A stretch of DNA of 64,000 nucleotides from Xenopus tropicalis. Its lineage: Eukaryota > Chordata > Amphibia > Anura > Pipidae. Where the stretch lies: contig NC_030677.2 of assembly GCF_000004195.4 (NCBI RefSeq), positions 97,616,829 to 97,680,828 of the forward strand. The letters are read 5' to 3'. The notes beneath the pieces are model-generated. The model was not told the origin of the DNA and searched no databases. It saw only the letters and a list, made by a program, of their open reading frames with translations. The position numbers and the translations under genes were made by a program. Below are positions 11,801 through 22,595 of this stretch, piece after piece (position 1 is the stretch's first letter; the number at the start of each line of letters is the position of its first letter).

Positions 11801-14800
11801 AGATGAAGACGCAGCATGCAGTATTTCCTTCCGACATGTTGTGTCAGATGGCTAATCTTTTCTGCACATCAGATTTTTCCCATTATATTTTGACCCATGT
11901 GACCACATTGGATTTGCGGGATGCGTTTTTTTGATCCAGTACCATCCTACAAAATCCTCCTGTGGAGTTTAGCCCTTAGGGAGTCAGGGGATGTTGCATT
12001 CTGCAGCAATACAGATCTGGAAAATCTGATTTGTTATTATTTCAAGCAAACCAGTTTTAGAAGCTGTTACTCCCAGAATTTTTGTATCAGCTGTCAACAG
12101 TAAGAGTAACCGTGGAGCTACTTAGTGGCAGCTACTTGTAACAGCTTCTGAATGCCAGAAAATACCCTGCCATAGACAATACAATACTGAGAATTGCCTC
12201 TGGTAAAACACTCATAGAGGCAATCATCTACTGATCTGTTGCCTTTATCTAGATAGTGAGGGAGTTGATGGGCTACTAAAATTGTGTAAATCCGTTCTGA
12301 CATTTGCATAGTTTAAATTAAAATTATAAATTAGGGATCTGCAACATGTGACACTTCAGCTGCTAATGAACTACAGCTTAGGCTAATGCCACACCATGCA
12401 TATGGTGTATATTTGTCTCACAATTTTATGCGGATTTCGGCTACATGTGCCTGCACCCAAGCGTATTCCATTCATTCAAGTGCAAGCACAGGTAGGAGGA
12501 TATGGTGCATATGGCGCATATTTTCGGCAAGCTTTTTCTGGCTTGTGTGGCATTAGCCATACATCCGCCATACTGCTGAATAATGCTTAGAGCTATAATT
12601 GGTAGCAGCTGGAGATTCACATGCCACAGGTCCATGTAGTTAACCATGTATTGCAACAATGTTGAGAATACTCTTTGAAAAGTCTTTTGTGTTTTGTTTT
12701 TTAGGTAGTGCTAACTTAATGAACTGCACAGTAGCAAAACGAATTGGTAAAGGCAAAGATGCAAAGATTGTTTTTGAAAATTTTCGTACAATAGAGCCAA
12801 AGCCACCTCCAATGTATGCACAGCAAAATGAGTTCCTCCTTTCTTGTTCTGCCATAAATCTTCTGTTGGAAAATCTTTTATATGATAAGCAATCCATGGA
12901 CTCCGCTATGCATTTCCCTGATCACTTTGATAAAAAGGAGAAAGCTGGAAAAAGAACAGATGACATAGAAGGGTTGAGTCCTTCAAGCATGTTGATTACA
13001 TCTAAATCCATAAAAGACCCCAGAATTAGAAAAGAAGAACAAGAATTAAAACATTGTGATCAGAAAATAGTTGATCAATTGAATTTTCAGCATTGCGAGG
13101 AAAACGTCAACAAGTCATTATCGCTAAGTTTTGAAGAAGCTCGACTTTTTGACAGTTTGATGGCAAAGGATAAAGTAAATAAATGTTCATTATTTAATGA
13201 ATGTGAAAAGGACTATAAAATGGTGATGAAACAAAATAAGACAGTAGGTCGTCATTCTCAAAATTTGTCTGAGAAAGAGGTATTTGAGGAAAAGCAGCAA
13301 AAGTCAAGTATGCTCTCTGAAATGGAACATTCCTCTCTTACACAAGATATGTTTCATGTATCTAAGTCTTTATCTGTCACTAACACAGTCTGTGAAAAAG
13401 TGGTTAAAAAAGGTCATCAATTTTTTAAGAAACGCAAGAAAGAAACGTATTTCAGTCTTGGGCCAACAAAATCAGAACTGACAAAGGAAGCTTCCATTTC
13501 TAAACAAAAAAAGAAAATTGCAGATGTGATGGAATCTAGTGGATGTAACTCCCTTGAAACAGGTCATAAACATAAACCAATGCAGAGAAAGACATGCATT
13601 TCTAATGATAATAAAGAGAAAACAGTCAATAGTAAAAATATGGCTGATGGTTCAAAATGTGGTAACAATCCAGAAGAAAATATATTATCTACTAATTCTT
13701 CAAAATCAAATCACACAACAAAAGTTGAAGAGAGGGCACAGACTGGAAAACATGTCTTTAAAAAGTCACCGAGCAGTCACAAAATAAAAGGTAATAAGGT
13801 CCATGGTCACAAAACAAATGTTGAAAGCCCTGGGAATTTTAAAAAAACTGCTGCTTCTTTACCTAAAAATGCCACCGCACCTATTAATAAGATGGATATC
13901 GGCAATATAAAAAGCTTTGTTACAGGTGCAGATAAAAAGGAAGAACACTCCTTACTTGTGAAACTACAAATCAATTCTTGCTTGGAATTAAATGATATGG
14001 AACATAGTATTATTAAAAAGAAGACAACAGCTGAAAATCAAATCCCAGAAAAGCTATTTGCTAATGTGGAAGAAGAACTACCTTGGTTAAAACAAAATCT
14101 TCCTGACAATCAGGAACATCAGTGCAGTAAAACAATCACTCATGATATAATACTGGCAAAGGAAGAAATATTGATCCCTCCAAAGAAAACAAATTCACAG
14201 ATATCTTGTGTTACTTCTGATGATAACTTTGAGATGAGAGATTTCCCAATTGATTACATGGAATTTCAGAATGAAACTGTTTGCTGTCAAGAACTGGTTT
14301 CTTTGAAAGTGGGTTCCCTTAAAGAAAGTGAAGAGACAGTGACAGCAAAAACTCCAGAGATTAATCAAAGCAAAACAACAGATTGTTGCGTAGAAAGTAT
14401 ATCCTCTATGCATTTGAAAGAACTAGCATTTGAGCATCAAATTTCTCATGTACTTTTACCTGAAAACAAAGTTGTTAACCAGCACTGCACAACAGATGAG
14501 ATTTATTTGTTTGATATGGGTGATATTGGCATACCTACGGAAACCAGCATTTTAAGTGTGTCTGAAAACTTAACACATTTGTGTTTCCAGAGTTATGAAA
14601 CAGAAATAGGGTATGATGGAGATTTACTTATTGAGGATATGGAAATTGGAAGTGAGACTGAAATTCCATCATTTGAAACCATGAATGAACCAAAAGCGCA
14701 ATTGCCAATTCATTTAAATATATCTTTAAACATGTTGCTTGATGATTTTGATTGTAGCCACTTGGAAAACCGCATAGACTGGAATAGTCTCTTTGGACTG

Positions 14801-17773
14801 GACAGTTCCACAACGTTAATGGAAGAGGATGTAGTGCCACAATTTCACAAATCACCTCTCCAAAAATGTGGGCTTTATAAATGTGAGAGTGAAAAGATAA
14901 TTTATTCTGATTTACAAATAACAGTAAAAAACTATAGTAAACTGGATGGTAACCACACCCCTGCTTGCTGTGATTATGTTGTAAAACAACTTCCATATGA
15001 TGACGTACTTTCATCGCTGAAGACTACTGAGAACACAATTTTGATGGATAGCATTAAAAGCAAAAATAATGCTGCACCTTTGATTGATTTTATACAAGCA
15101 CCTCATGAAAATGTCAACATAAATGCATCTGATTTAAGCTTTTCTTCTTGTACGTCAAATAACACACAAGTGACACAGAAAGCAAATGACTCGTATGCCA
15201 ACGTAGAACAAGATTTTAAATGTCACATAGGGGCAAATAGTGGCCATAGTAAGACAGATAAAGGAGGCAAACTGAAGGGCTGTACACAGCAGAAGACCAG
15301 GTCTCCTGACAAAGGTTCATCTGTTTCATTAAATGTATGTGCAATTTTAGAAAAGGCAGATAAAACATCTTGTGTAAATGTATTGCAGGAATATAAATTA
15401 ATTTGTGAGAAAATGCTTCCCAGATTTATAAATGCTTTTAAAGATAAGCAGCATTGCCCAGTCAAAGATGTCATGGTTAATCGGAAGTTTTTGCTTGAAA
15501 GAAACCTCAAAGCAGCCTTTAAGTATCCCTTAAAACCACAGGCTATAGAGGCATTTATTGAATTACAAATGATGATGGAAACCAAACAATTCATAGAAAA
15601 TAGAATATACAGTCTTAAAGGTGAGCCCACATTCAGAAGTCTCTTGTATTATGACAGCTCTCTCTACCTTGAGTTACTTGATGGAGACAGGGGATACCAA
15701 CAACAGTCCAATTTTTATGTTGGATTTCAACAAAAGCTAAAATGTGATCCTCTTGTTACTCTGGAAAACCACCATGCTCAACTTTGTGATGTTCTTGAGA
15801 AAATTCATGAAAAATGCAGATCATATTATGTCCTCCTTAAATACCGGAGAGAAGTTGAGGAATGTGAAGCTGTTTTAAAGAACTCTGCTGATCATTTGGA
15901 TTTTTGTCTCTCAGTCCCCTTATCTTGTGGAGTTCATACTGGGGACACATTAGAGGAGTTAAAAAACTTGCAGACAGGAACTTTAGAGCTTATTAAAGCC
16001 TATTATAATCTTCCAGATTGTGATGCTGGAAAACAAGAACATGCACTGTGCCTTTTAGAATTAATCTGTGCAAAAATTGATTATATTCAGACCTCAGAGT
16101 CTTTAAACACTGAACTGTCACTTTTTGGCATTGAACACTTATTGTTTGATGCAGCCAAAAGCACCATTTTGAAGGAGAACGCAAGATCTTCTAAACAGAA
16201 AAAAATACCCTCACTAATTTTGGAGTCTATCCACAAACTGAACCATTTTGCCTTATTAAAATTATATGAAGTCTATGGTACATGTGTTGAAGAAACCACA
16301 GTCATAAAAACTTCTGGTGACAAACAGAAAAAATACAAAGAGTCAAACTTTAATCCAGAGTTTAACAGCGGGGAAGATGTATATTATGTTGGGAAAATCA
16401 TAGACCAAGCGCGATGTGCAGACACTGCATCAGTGAATCAAATGATTGCTGGCTGTAAGAAGCATTTAGAAGCTCTAAAAAAATATTTTCAGATAATGCA
16501 AGAATGTGATGCAGATGAAGTCATAATCACAGAGAATAATGTTTTTGATGCAGCTAAAAAAAATACTCAGCCTGCAATACTTCTAAAACCAGAGGCAATA
16601 GAAAGCTACATTGATATTCTCATGGCTTATGAAACTTTACATTTCCTGAAATGTTTAAAGGCTTCCAAAAAGAACAAAAAGAGATTCAGAGGGCTCCTGT
16701 GGTTTGAAAAATCTCTCCTTCCTGAATTAATTCTATCCCAAAACAGAATTGGATCATATCTTAAAGCAAACTTGAATTCTGATGTCATAGAAGTCATAAA
16801 TAGTAATATATATGAGATTAAGACAGAGCTTGAAATAATATGTGACTATTCAGATTCAGTCAATTATACCTATGCCCTTCAGATAATGACACGGGAACTT
16901 TCAGAGCTCTCAGAACTTAAAACATTTGTTTCAAAATCCAGGTTTGCAATGCAATCCTATATCCACTTTTCCCCACATATTGCCTCTCTGCACTATGGAA
17001 GTACTTTGGTGGATCTTGATCATAACTACAACCAGTTTTCTGATCTGCTAGGGCTTTTAATGTCCTGTCCAAAGAAAGACTTGGGAAAAATTGCCCAAAC
17101 AATGAAAATCATGAAAACTATTGAGCTTATGAAACAAGCCACTTCCAGGTCAGACACTTCAGCATTTGGTGTATGTTCTTGCCAGATCATGGAGAACAAA
17201 AGAAAACGTGAACACCTACAAGATAAAGGTGATCAATGTTATTGGATGCTGAACACAAAGAAAAGACCATCATTGGTTCAGGATGATCAGACATATTTTA
17301 CGAGCCCCAAAAAGCGAAAGGTAAAGTATGATTCAAAAACAGGAGAGACAAACTACTCATGACACTCATAGGTTAATAAATGATAAATGCTTTTATAACT
17401 GATATTGAAACCCTTTGGTAAACTGTAAATACATCAACTCATCTAGAAAAAGGGCTGGTGCATCACTGGCAATTATCCCTATAATGATAATTATGCTTTA
17501 TGGTAGTGTCTTTATTTATTAGTTCAAAATCCTAAATAAAAAGTGAAGTTTTCAATTGGAAGGAAAATGTACTAAGGGCATCTTTGATTAAACCGTATTT
17601 TACATCTATTTATTTTAAATTGTAGAACTGATGTAATTGTACATGAAATTATTATATTAAATGTATTATAGTGTGTAGGCTTGAAATTTGAGGCTCAACA
17701 GTAGAAACATGGGGTCCAGGTGCATGTGCCCAAGACCTACAGCTTGTGATGGTAAGAATGTATGCCCTGAGGC

Positions 17774-17819
<46 letters not shown>

Positions 17820-20800
17820 TTATTTATTTATTTATTTTTTTGTATAGAGAGTGGGGTTGTCTAGGTTGCTAGGATGCAATTACCTTAGCAACCAGGGTGT
17901 GGTTTGAATAAAAGACTTGAATAGTAAATAAATAAGTCATATAATAATATAAAGTAACAATAACCATTAAACTGTAGCCTCACAGGGCAATAGTGTTTTG
18001 GCTCAGGGGTCAGGGACCTCCATTTGAAAGTTATAAGAAAAAGGTAAATAATTTAAAAACTATGAAAAATAAATAATAAAGACCTATTGAAAAGTTGATT
18101 AGAACTGGCCTATAACATAATAAAAGTTAACTTAAAGGTGAACCACCCCTTTAATGTTATCAGGTGTTGATGACATTAAGTATAAGGACATTAGAAGGAT
18201 ATATAAGGATATTAGAAGTCACAGTATCCAGTGTGGTACATTAAAGCACATATTTCTCAAAATTATCTTATTACTTGTTTTAAATATGCCTAGGCATGGT
18301 TGTAATGGAAGCATTGATAGCGTCCCTAAAAAAAGCCATGGTTTTTGGAGTTTTTTATTTTTAATTTTTACTGAAATTGATTCTTATTTTATAAGGTGGT
18401 GAATTCCCCTCCACATGATTCAAAAGGAGAGCAAGAAAAAAGCAAACAGAAAAGCAACACAAGGTATTTATTATTGACTGGTTTTAGAAGGAGAAGAGAC
18501 CCATACCAAATGTTAACTTAAAAACAAACATGGAAATGAATCATCATTACTTATAATACTGTTTCTATTATTTCTAGGATAAAAAACAAAGATCACAGTA
18601 ATGCAGCTGAGAAACAATGCAAGAAGTCTGAAAAGACTCCAAAAGATGTAACAGGTGTAGAAATAAAAGATCAGTCTTCATCTATTAATGAACATACATT
18701 TCAAAAAAATGATGGATTGTCTTCAGTCAAAGCAATAGTGTTAGAACATGCCAATGATAGAGAAGTTAAAATAAAATGTTCCACTGATGACCCAGTAAAG
18801 GAAGTCCTAAATGATTCACATCTTAATCTGCACACAAAAAGTCAACTTCAGGTACCAGATAAAAATGTAAATGTTATATCAGAACACCAGTCTCTCTCTG
18901 ATCAAAATAAGAAAAACACTGATGTAGTATCTCAAACAGCTGAACAGAAATCTATTCTTAAAAAGCTGTATTTTTCAGGCAAGCAAAAGAAGAGCAATAA
19001 TGTACACTTTGCTGACATATGTTCATTAGACACAAGTCCTACGATGGAACAGAAAAATGAAACGGCAACTCCCATTACTGAAGCAAAAGACAAGAAGAAT
19101 GAACCATTGGTACAGCATAATGACCCATCCAGTTGTAGTGATTTAAACAACAGCCATTCTCAGAGCTTTACACAGATGACTGGCACATATTCCCAGCTAT
19201 CCAGCTGCCTCTACCCTTGGCAATATTATTTACATTACTGGTATCAAAATAGCAGTAACACAGGTGTAATGACCCAGCCTTACCAAGGAATGCCTTACAA
19301 TACACAGCAATTCATGCCATATAATGGGACATCCTTATTCACTACCCAGAATCCTTATACTGGTAACCAGCCTTATCCTTACCCAAACAGCCAAGTTCCG
19401 CCTCAGATGTTTCAGACAACAGATGCACTTAAAGCCACAATGAATTACAGTTACCCAGATCCACATTCTGCATCACAAGATTCCGTGCAGGCAAGATATG
19501 CTTATGATGCTACACCAACAGGAACATGGTCATGGGGTAAGTGCTTATAAATTAGGTCCTCAAACACACCGGTTTATTGTACAGGTAGTAAGTAACTAAT
19601 TTAACTGGTGGGCTAGAGCTATGTCACCTGTTTGTATGTACTGGAGAGAAGAAACATATGCCAGCAAATGTCAAAGTTTACATTTTGTGTCTCCCCACTG
19701 TCACCTCACCATCAGCTTTTGGGGGCCTTCATTAATTCAAGAACTGACATCTCACCCTAATGTCAGAAGTTCAGAGTTGTACCTATGTCTCTGCTTAACT
19801 GTTAAATTATGAACATCACACACAGCTGACACACCTGACATTGGAGTGTACCTCCTCATACTTTGATTTACAACTGAATTACCCATCACTATCCTAAAAT
19901 AGAATTTAAAAAAAAACTGGCTATATATTCTACTCTACTTCAATGGTTTATTGCAAAACCAAAAAAGTCTGTATTACTTCAACCTAGTGCTGGGCGGTAT
20001 GACCAAAAATTTATATCACGGTATTTTTCAAAATTATATTGGTATCACAGTATTTGAAGGTATTTTTTTTTCCCCATGCATGATTAGGTGTTAACCCCAG
20101 TTTGCAGGCATCCCCCCCCCCCCCCCCCCCATATACATAAAAATTGGTGGCCAGGGGCCAGAGCCCCTAAATAGTTTGCAGGCACCCCCCCCCCATATAC
20201 AAAAAATTGGTGGCCACCCATCCCCCCTCCCTCCCTCCACATAAATAGAAATTGCTGGCCACCCATCCCTCCCTCCCTCCACATAAATAGAAATTGCTGG
20301 CCACCCATCCCCCCTCCCTCCCTCCACATAAATAGAAATTGCTGGCCACCCCAAACACCCCCCCACCCCCTTCACATAAATAGAAATTGCTGGCCAGGCA
20401 GGCACCCCCATAAAATATCCCCCCTCCCTCCACATAAATAGAAATTACTGGCCACCCCAAACACCCCCCACCCCCTTCACATAAATAGAAATTGCTGGCC
20501 AGGCAGGCACCCCCATAAAATATCCCCCCTCCCTCCACATAAATAGAAATTGCTGGCCACCCCAAACATTGGTGTTCAGTGATGTCCGAGTGATGCGTCC
20601 TAGCGATGGCGCTTTTGTAGAGCGTGCGCGCTGACGTCACGTGCGCAACCCGGAAATACTTCGACCTCTCCTCTTCTCACTATTCTTCAGTCCAGGCTGT
20701 TTTAGATTCCATTGCAAAAGTACTGCAACTGTATGCTAACATAGTATATAATTTATTGTTAGTCCTGCACTTAAAGGCCTGTTTCCCTAGCACAGTGATC

Positions 20801-22092
20801 TGTTACACGTAACCATCTTCTTATTTGTGCATTTGCATCATTCATTACCCACTTAAATGTTCTTTTTGTTTCTGAGGACATCTATAAGTAACATTGTTAT
20901 TTATCTGTGCACCTATCACATATTTGCTTGCATTTCGGCTTGGTTGTTAATACACAGTACAAATGTTCAGTGTTGTATTTGCTGGGTTGCTCTACTAAAA
21001 TACATTATAATATTACTTTACTGTCAAAAAGACAAACAAACTCAGTAGTGTGAGCAAGTTCTTTTTGTGGGAACACTAGCCAGAAACAAGAAAAATAAGA
21101 AAAACACTGATGTAGTATCTCAAACAGCTGAACAGAAATCTATTCTTAAAAAACTGTATTTTTCAGGCAAGTAAAAGAAGAGCAATAATGTACACTTTGC
21201 TGCCATATGTTCATTAGACACAAATCCTGTGGTGGAACAAAATAATGAATCGGCAACTCCCAACAGTTTAATTGCTTGAGCAGATGTCATAATATAAAGA
21301 GTGTTTTTTGGCTAAAGCTGTGATATGTCAGTCAAAGCAGAAGAGTTGGACTACTGTATTGAAAGCAGCTTGACCTTATTGATAGGGGTGCTAAGCTTGG
21401 TAAAAGGCACATCAGGGCTGAAATGTCACAACCATAGTCTAAGCCAGGGATCCCCAACCTTTTATACCCCTGAGCCACATTCAAATGGAAAAAGTGTTGG
21501 GGAGAAACACACGCATGGAAAAAGTTATTGGGGATGCAAATAAGAGCTATAATTGGCTTTTTGGTAGCCCCTATGAGGACTGGCAGCCTATAGAAGGCTC
21601 TCTTTGGCATTACACTGGGTTTTATGCAATTAACACTTGCCTCAAAGCCAGGCATTCAAAAATAAGCACCTACTTTGAGGCCACTGGGAGCAACATCCTA
21701 AGGGGTTGGGGAGCAACATTTGCTCACAAACCACTGGTTGGGGATCACTGGTCTAAGCCAATAAGTTGTCTAATAATGGCTTTTTTTTAACAGGACAAGT
21801 TCTTGGAGTACTGCAAATTTGTACGGGGTCCTTAATATACCATAGTAAGAAGGATGAAATTCTGTAAACGGTATTTTTGCAAGCTTTGATAAATGGCCTA
21901 GGTTGACTTTCTTTCATTTTACAAAGTTCCCAACCAGCAAATGGTTACTTTGCCTATAATTTATAGAGTATATATCATGGGATATGATGTCTTTTAGTTG
22001 TCAGAGGCATAGGCACATACTTGTATTTTATTCCTCACCTGTATTTCAAAAGTGACACTTTGTTTTTTTAACTTTTTTTAGGTTCTTGGTAA
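1975..22092 (+). CDS. tex15: TEX15 (testis-expressed 15), ten coding exons
   Basis: Ten exons join in frame (1975-1984, 2298-2369, 3546-3711, 5955-6186, 6820-6966, 11316-11472, 12705-17320, 18396-18463, 18578-19536, 22082-22092; 6438 nt) into about 2145 residues. Residues about 28-261 form the DUF3715/TASOR-type pseudo-PARP domain, including [27 protein letters not shown] and [10 protein letters not shown]. The 4.6-kb central exon has a lysine- and serine-rich middle and two related helical TEX15 repeats near residues 1160-1266 and 1555-1610 (LKP(Q/E)AIE...ET...F(R)xLL). A PKKRK cluster closes that exon, and the tail is rich in Q, Y, P and N. In mouse, TEX15 acts in meiotic double-strand break repair and as a nuclear factor in piRNA-guided transposon methylation. 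The start is uncertain: MEQ from a ten-base exon, or the in-frame ATG at 2303. A tandem paralogue follows at 27493. Confidence 0.9.
2298..2369 (+). CDS. tex15: tex15 exon 2
   Basis: Encodes [20 protein letters not shown]. It is 72 nt, exactly the length of paralogue exon 28004-28075, with the same AG acceptor and phase-1 donor (GTTAGT). The in-frame ATG at 2303 is an alternative start. Confidence 0.85.
2591..2935. repeat. (TA)n tracts with two inverted repeats
   Basis: Three (TA)n tracts (about 2591-2623, 2825-2870, 2999-3027) surround repeat DNA in tex15 intron 2. About 2697-2762 and 2776-2825 are inverted arms (AATTGTAGCCCAAGTACAG and its complement); the right arm lacks about 17 bp found in the left. 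A second hairpin at 2870-2933 pairs AAAGAAAGAGTAC with GTACTCTTTCTTT. The first part shares GCACTCAC and 'cctgggtgcag' with 957-1075. Confidence 0.7.
3546..3711 (+). CDS. tex15: tex15 exon 3, start of DUF3715
   Basis: 166 nt, starting GYLARDM and ending in the first two bases of an Arg codon at a GTAGCA donor. Length and phase equal paralogue exon 28489-28654, with roughly two thirds of residues shared. Confidence 0.93.
4280..4697. mobile_element. T2-type MITE
   Basis: The ends are TTAAAGGAACAGTAACACC and its exact complement, matching for about 31 bp, inside TTAA words that serve as target duplication. Internal halves are also partly complementary. TTAAAGG ends define the T2 MITE family of Xenopus. 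It lies in tex15 intron 3. Confidence 0.85.
4747..5031. repeat. Dispersed repeat, copy A
   Basis: Begins 'ccagaggtccccaacctttta', with 'gagccacattc' and 'gaggccactgggagcaacat' inside and 'ccactggttggggatcac' at the end. A second copy in the same orientation lies at 21440-21765. I do not know the family name. Confidence 0.75.
5878..5903. repeat. (TA)n microsatellite
   Basis: About 13 TA units ending roughly 50 bp upstream of the tex15 exon 4 acceptor. Confidence 0.85.
5955..6186 (+). CDS. tex15: tex15 exon 4, DUF3715 core
   Basis: 232 nt, encoding the block with KEQFCFLV and [16 protein letters not shown]. The 5' splice site reads AAG|GCAAGT, a GC-AG intron, whereas the paralogue has AAG|GTAAGG at the matching place. 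Confidence 0.93.
6820..6966 (+). CDS. tex15: tex15 exon 5
   Basis: 147 nt, phase 0 at both ends, with [10 protein letters not shown] at the start and [12 protein letters not shown] at the end before GTATGT. It matches paralogue exon 30514-30651, which is three codons shorter. Confidence 0.92.
7642..7833 (+). repeat. Left terminal inverted repeat of Tc1 element
   Basis: 192 bp from CAGTGGCTTGC to the word CAAAGTGGGGT. It is nearly identical to the complement of 8949-9140. Confidence 0.9.
7845..8771 (-). pseudogene. Tc1-family transposase, frameshifted
   Basis: Read on the minus strand, it begins [20 protein letters not shown] (helix-turn-helix start, ATG at 8769-8771). It shifts frame near 8620-8640 and continues [16 protein letters not shown]...[13 protein letters not shown]...[17 protein letters not shown]...[10 protein letters not shown]. 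It meets an in-frame TAA at about 8026-8028, then goes on [26 protein letters not shown] before another shift, ending [15 protein letters not shown]. The catalytic DDE landmarks ([18 protein letters not shown]) are all visible but split by at least two frameshifts and one stop. It cannot make a working transposase as it stands. Confidence 0.93.
8949..9140 (-). repeat. Right terminal inverted repeat of Tc1 element
   Basis: 192 bp beginning ACCCCACTTTGCAG and ending AAGCCACTG. It carries a few changes relative to the left repeat. Confidence 0.9.
9312..9445. mobile_element. Short palindromic MITE fragment
   Basis: Starts TTTAAGGGCTCTGGCACAC and ends GTGTAACAGAGCCCTAAGG, with CAAGGGAG and CTCCCTTG words mirrored inside. 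It is related to the longer element at 29700-30005, which has the same GGGCTCTGGCACAC start. Confidence 0.7.
11316..11472 (+). CDS. tex15: tex15 exon 6, end of DUF3715
   Basis: 157 nt, starting [19 protein letters not shown]. It ends in phase 1 at a GTAAAA donor. The Tc1 element lies in the intron just before it. Confidence 0.92.
12108..12250. mobile_element. Palindromic MITE fragment (related to 36436-36640)
   Basis: Contains GAGCTACTTAGTGGCAGCTACTTG and 'gccagaaaataccctgccatagacaat'. The reverse complement of these words occurs in the element at 36436-36640, so two copies of one family are present in opposite orientation. Confidence 0.65.
12376..12566. mobile_element. Palindromic MITE
   Basis: Ends GGCTAATGCCACAC and its complement GTGTGGCATTAGCC, about 190 bp apart, with GCATATGGTG and 'tatggtgcatatggcgcat' inside. 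It lies directly upstream of tex15 exon 7. Confidence 0.75.
12705..17320 (+). CDS. tex15: tex15 exon 7, 4.6-kb central exon
   Basis: Begins [15 protein letters not shown] after a TTTTTTAG acceptor and stays open for 1538 codons. The giant central exon is a hallmark of TEX15 genes. It holds low-complexity K/S/N-rich sequence, then two TEX15 repeats encoded around 15390-15720 and 16585-16740. I end it at AAG|GTAAAG (17320) because exons 8-10 then continue in frame; read-through would stop at 17362. Confidence 0.92.
17321..17540 (+). other. tex15: Possible intron-retention terminus of tex15
   Basis: If the donor at 17321 is not used, the frame runs 13 more codons to TGA (17360-17362) and an AATAAA lies at 17535-17540. 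This would give a TEX15 form lacking the Q/Y/P-rich tail. Only transcript data can tell whether it exists. Confidence 0.4.
17535..17540 (+). terminator. Possible internal poly(A) signal
   Basis: AATAAA about 170 bp after the read-through stop of the big tex15 exon. Many chance AATAAA words exist in this AT-rich DNA, so the call rests on its placement. Confidence 0.35.
17778..17837. repeat. (TC)n-(TA)n-(TTTA)n microsatellite
   Basis: About ten TC units pass into TA units and then TTTA units, just beyond the possible short tex15 terminus. Confidence 0.9.
17855..18156. mobile_element. T2-type MITE, one end
   Basis: The right end reads TTAAAGGTGAACCACCCCTTTAA. Inside are 'ttgctagg', 'gtagcctcacagggcaatag' and 'ggggtcagggacc', words shared with 25214-25636. 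The left end is degraded. Confidence 0.7.
18396..18463 (+). CDS. tex15: tex15 exon 8
   Basis: 68 nt, starting [10 protein letters not shown] and ending in two bases of an Arg codon at GTATTT. Phase 0 in and phase 2 out join the flanking exons without a stop. The acceptor TTTTATAAG is weak. Confidence 0.7.
18578..19536 (+). CDS. tex15: tex15 exon 9, Q/Y/P-rich tail
   Basis: 959 nt open throughout. After a charged first part comes a tail rich in Tyr, Gln, Pro and Asn (for example [15 protein letters not shown]). It ends in TWSWG at a strong GGTAAGTG donor. A 171-bp piece of this exon recurs in the following intron. Confidence 0.85.
19985..20570. repeat. GC-rich minisatellite with higher-order units
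   Basis: After a 'ctgggcggtatgacc' repeat segment come poly-C runs and at least eight copies of a core CACATAAATAGAAATTGCTGGCCA separated by C-rich spacers. Two spacer types alternate (CCCATCCCCCCTCC and GGCAGGCACCCCCATAAAATATC), giving longer units of roughly 120 bp. Open frames on the minus strand are translation of the repeat, not genes. It is in the last tex15 intron. Confidence 0.9.
20571..20700. other. CpG-bearing segment with CRE-like palindrome
   Basis: Next to the minisatellite lies GCGTGCGCGCTGACGTCACGTGCGC, which contains TGACGTCA (CRE consensus) overlapping CACGTG (E-box). CpG density is far above the surroundings. It may belong to the repeat; promoter activity is unproven. Confidence 0.4.
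21092..21262 (+). pseudogene. Stray copy of part of tex15 exon 9
   Basis: 171 bp align without gaps to 18904-19074 of exon 9, with about ten mismatches. The copy lies in the intron after that exon. One change turns Gln (CAA) to a TAA stop, so it is not usable as coding sequence in the parental frame. The duplication covers only exon interior. Confidence 0.93.
21440..21765. repeat. Dispersed repeat, copy B
   Basis: Same family and orientation as 4747-5031: 'ggatccccaacctttta', 'gagccacattc', 'gaggccactgggagcaacat', 'ccactggttggggatcac'. It is somewhat longer, with an extra segment around 21620-21660. Confidence 0.75.
22082..22092 (+). CDS. tex15: tex15 exon 10, last codons and stop
   Basis: After a long T-rich tract ending TTTTTTTAG, the joined frame reads Gly-Ser-Trp-stop (TAA at 22090-22092). 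This gives a C-terminus TWSWGSW. The phase fits exon 9. The 3' UTR follows to the AATAAA at 22570. Confidence 0.65.
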
Positions 22093-22569
22093 CAAGATTT
22101 CCTGTCCTTCATCTTGCTGATATTCTCATCACTGGAAAAGAACAAGTTAATACATCATTCTTCCGAATTACTGAAACGACAAGATTGCACTTAATGTAGT
22201 GAATGGTGAAACAAACTATGTGTAATGTGCTCTGTTGATGGGGTTAGCCATAGCTTATTGTACCTTGTTGCTGTGAAATTGTGTGTGAATGTGTAAATGT
22301 AGTAGCAACAGTACAGATAAAAAAGGTACCTAGTGTCACTAGTGTGTTTTTAGTTAGGAGAAGGGCCTGGAGAGCAAAGGTACACTTCCAGAAACACCTG
22401 TCTTTGCAGTTTATACTATTTTAATATTTACCTAATTTCTGACAAAACTTTACAAAAGTTGGTATCTTGTTGGTATCTTACACTACACATTATAATGATC
22501 CACATTTTAATGCCAAAAATGCTTCATTTTAATTAACATTGGGAGCTATAATTGGTTTTATTTTTTTCA

Positions 22570-22575
22570 AATAAA
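22570..22575 (+). terminator. tex15: tex15 poly(A) signal
   Basis: AATAAA about 480 bp after the stop codon, preceded by a T-rich stretch. It is the first AATAAA after the last exon. Confidence 0.6.
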
Positions 22576-22595
22576 GCCATATTTTTTCATTCATT

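Noticed and set aside
20084..20640. Long overlapping minus-strand ORFs of Gly/Trp-rich repeats
   Set aside because: They translate the CACATAAATAGAAATTGCTGG minisatellite; no start context, splice sites or non-repetitive part.
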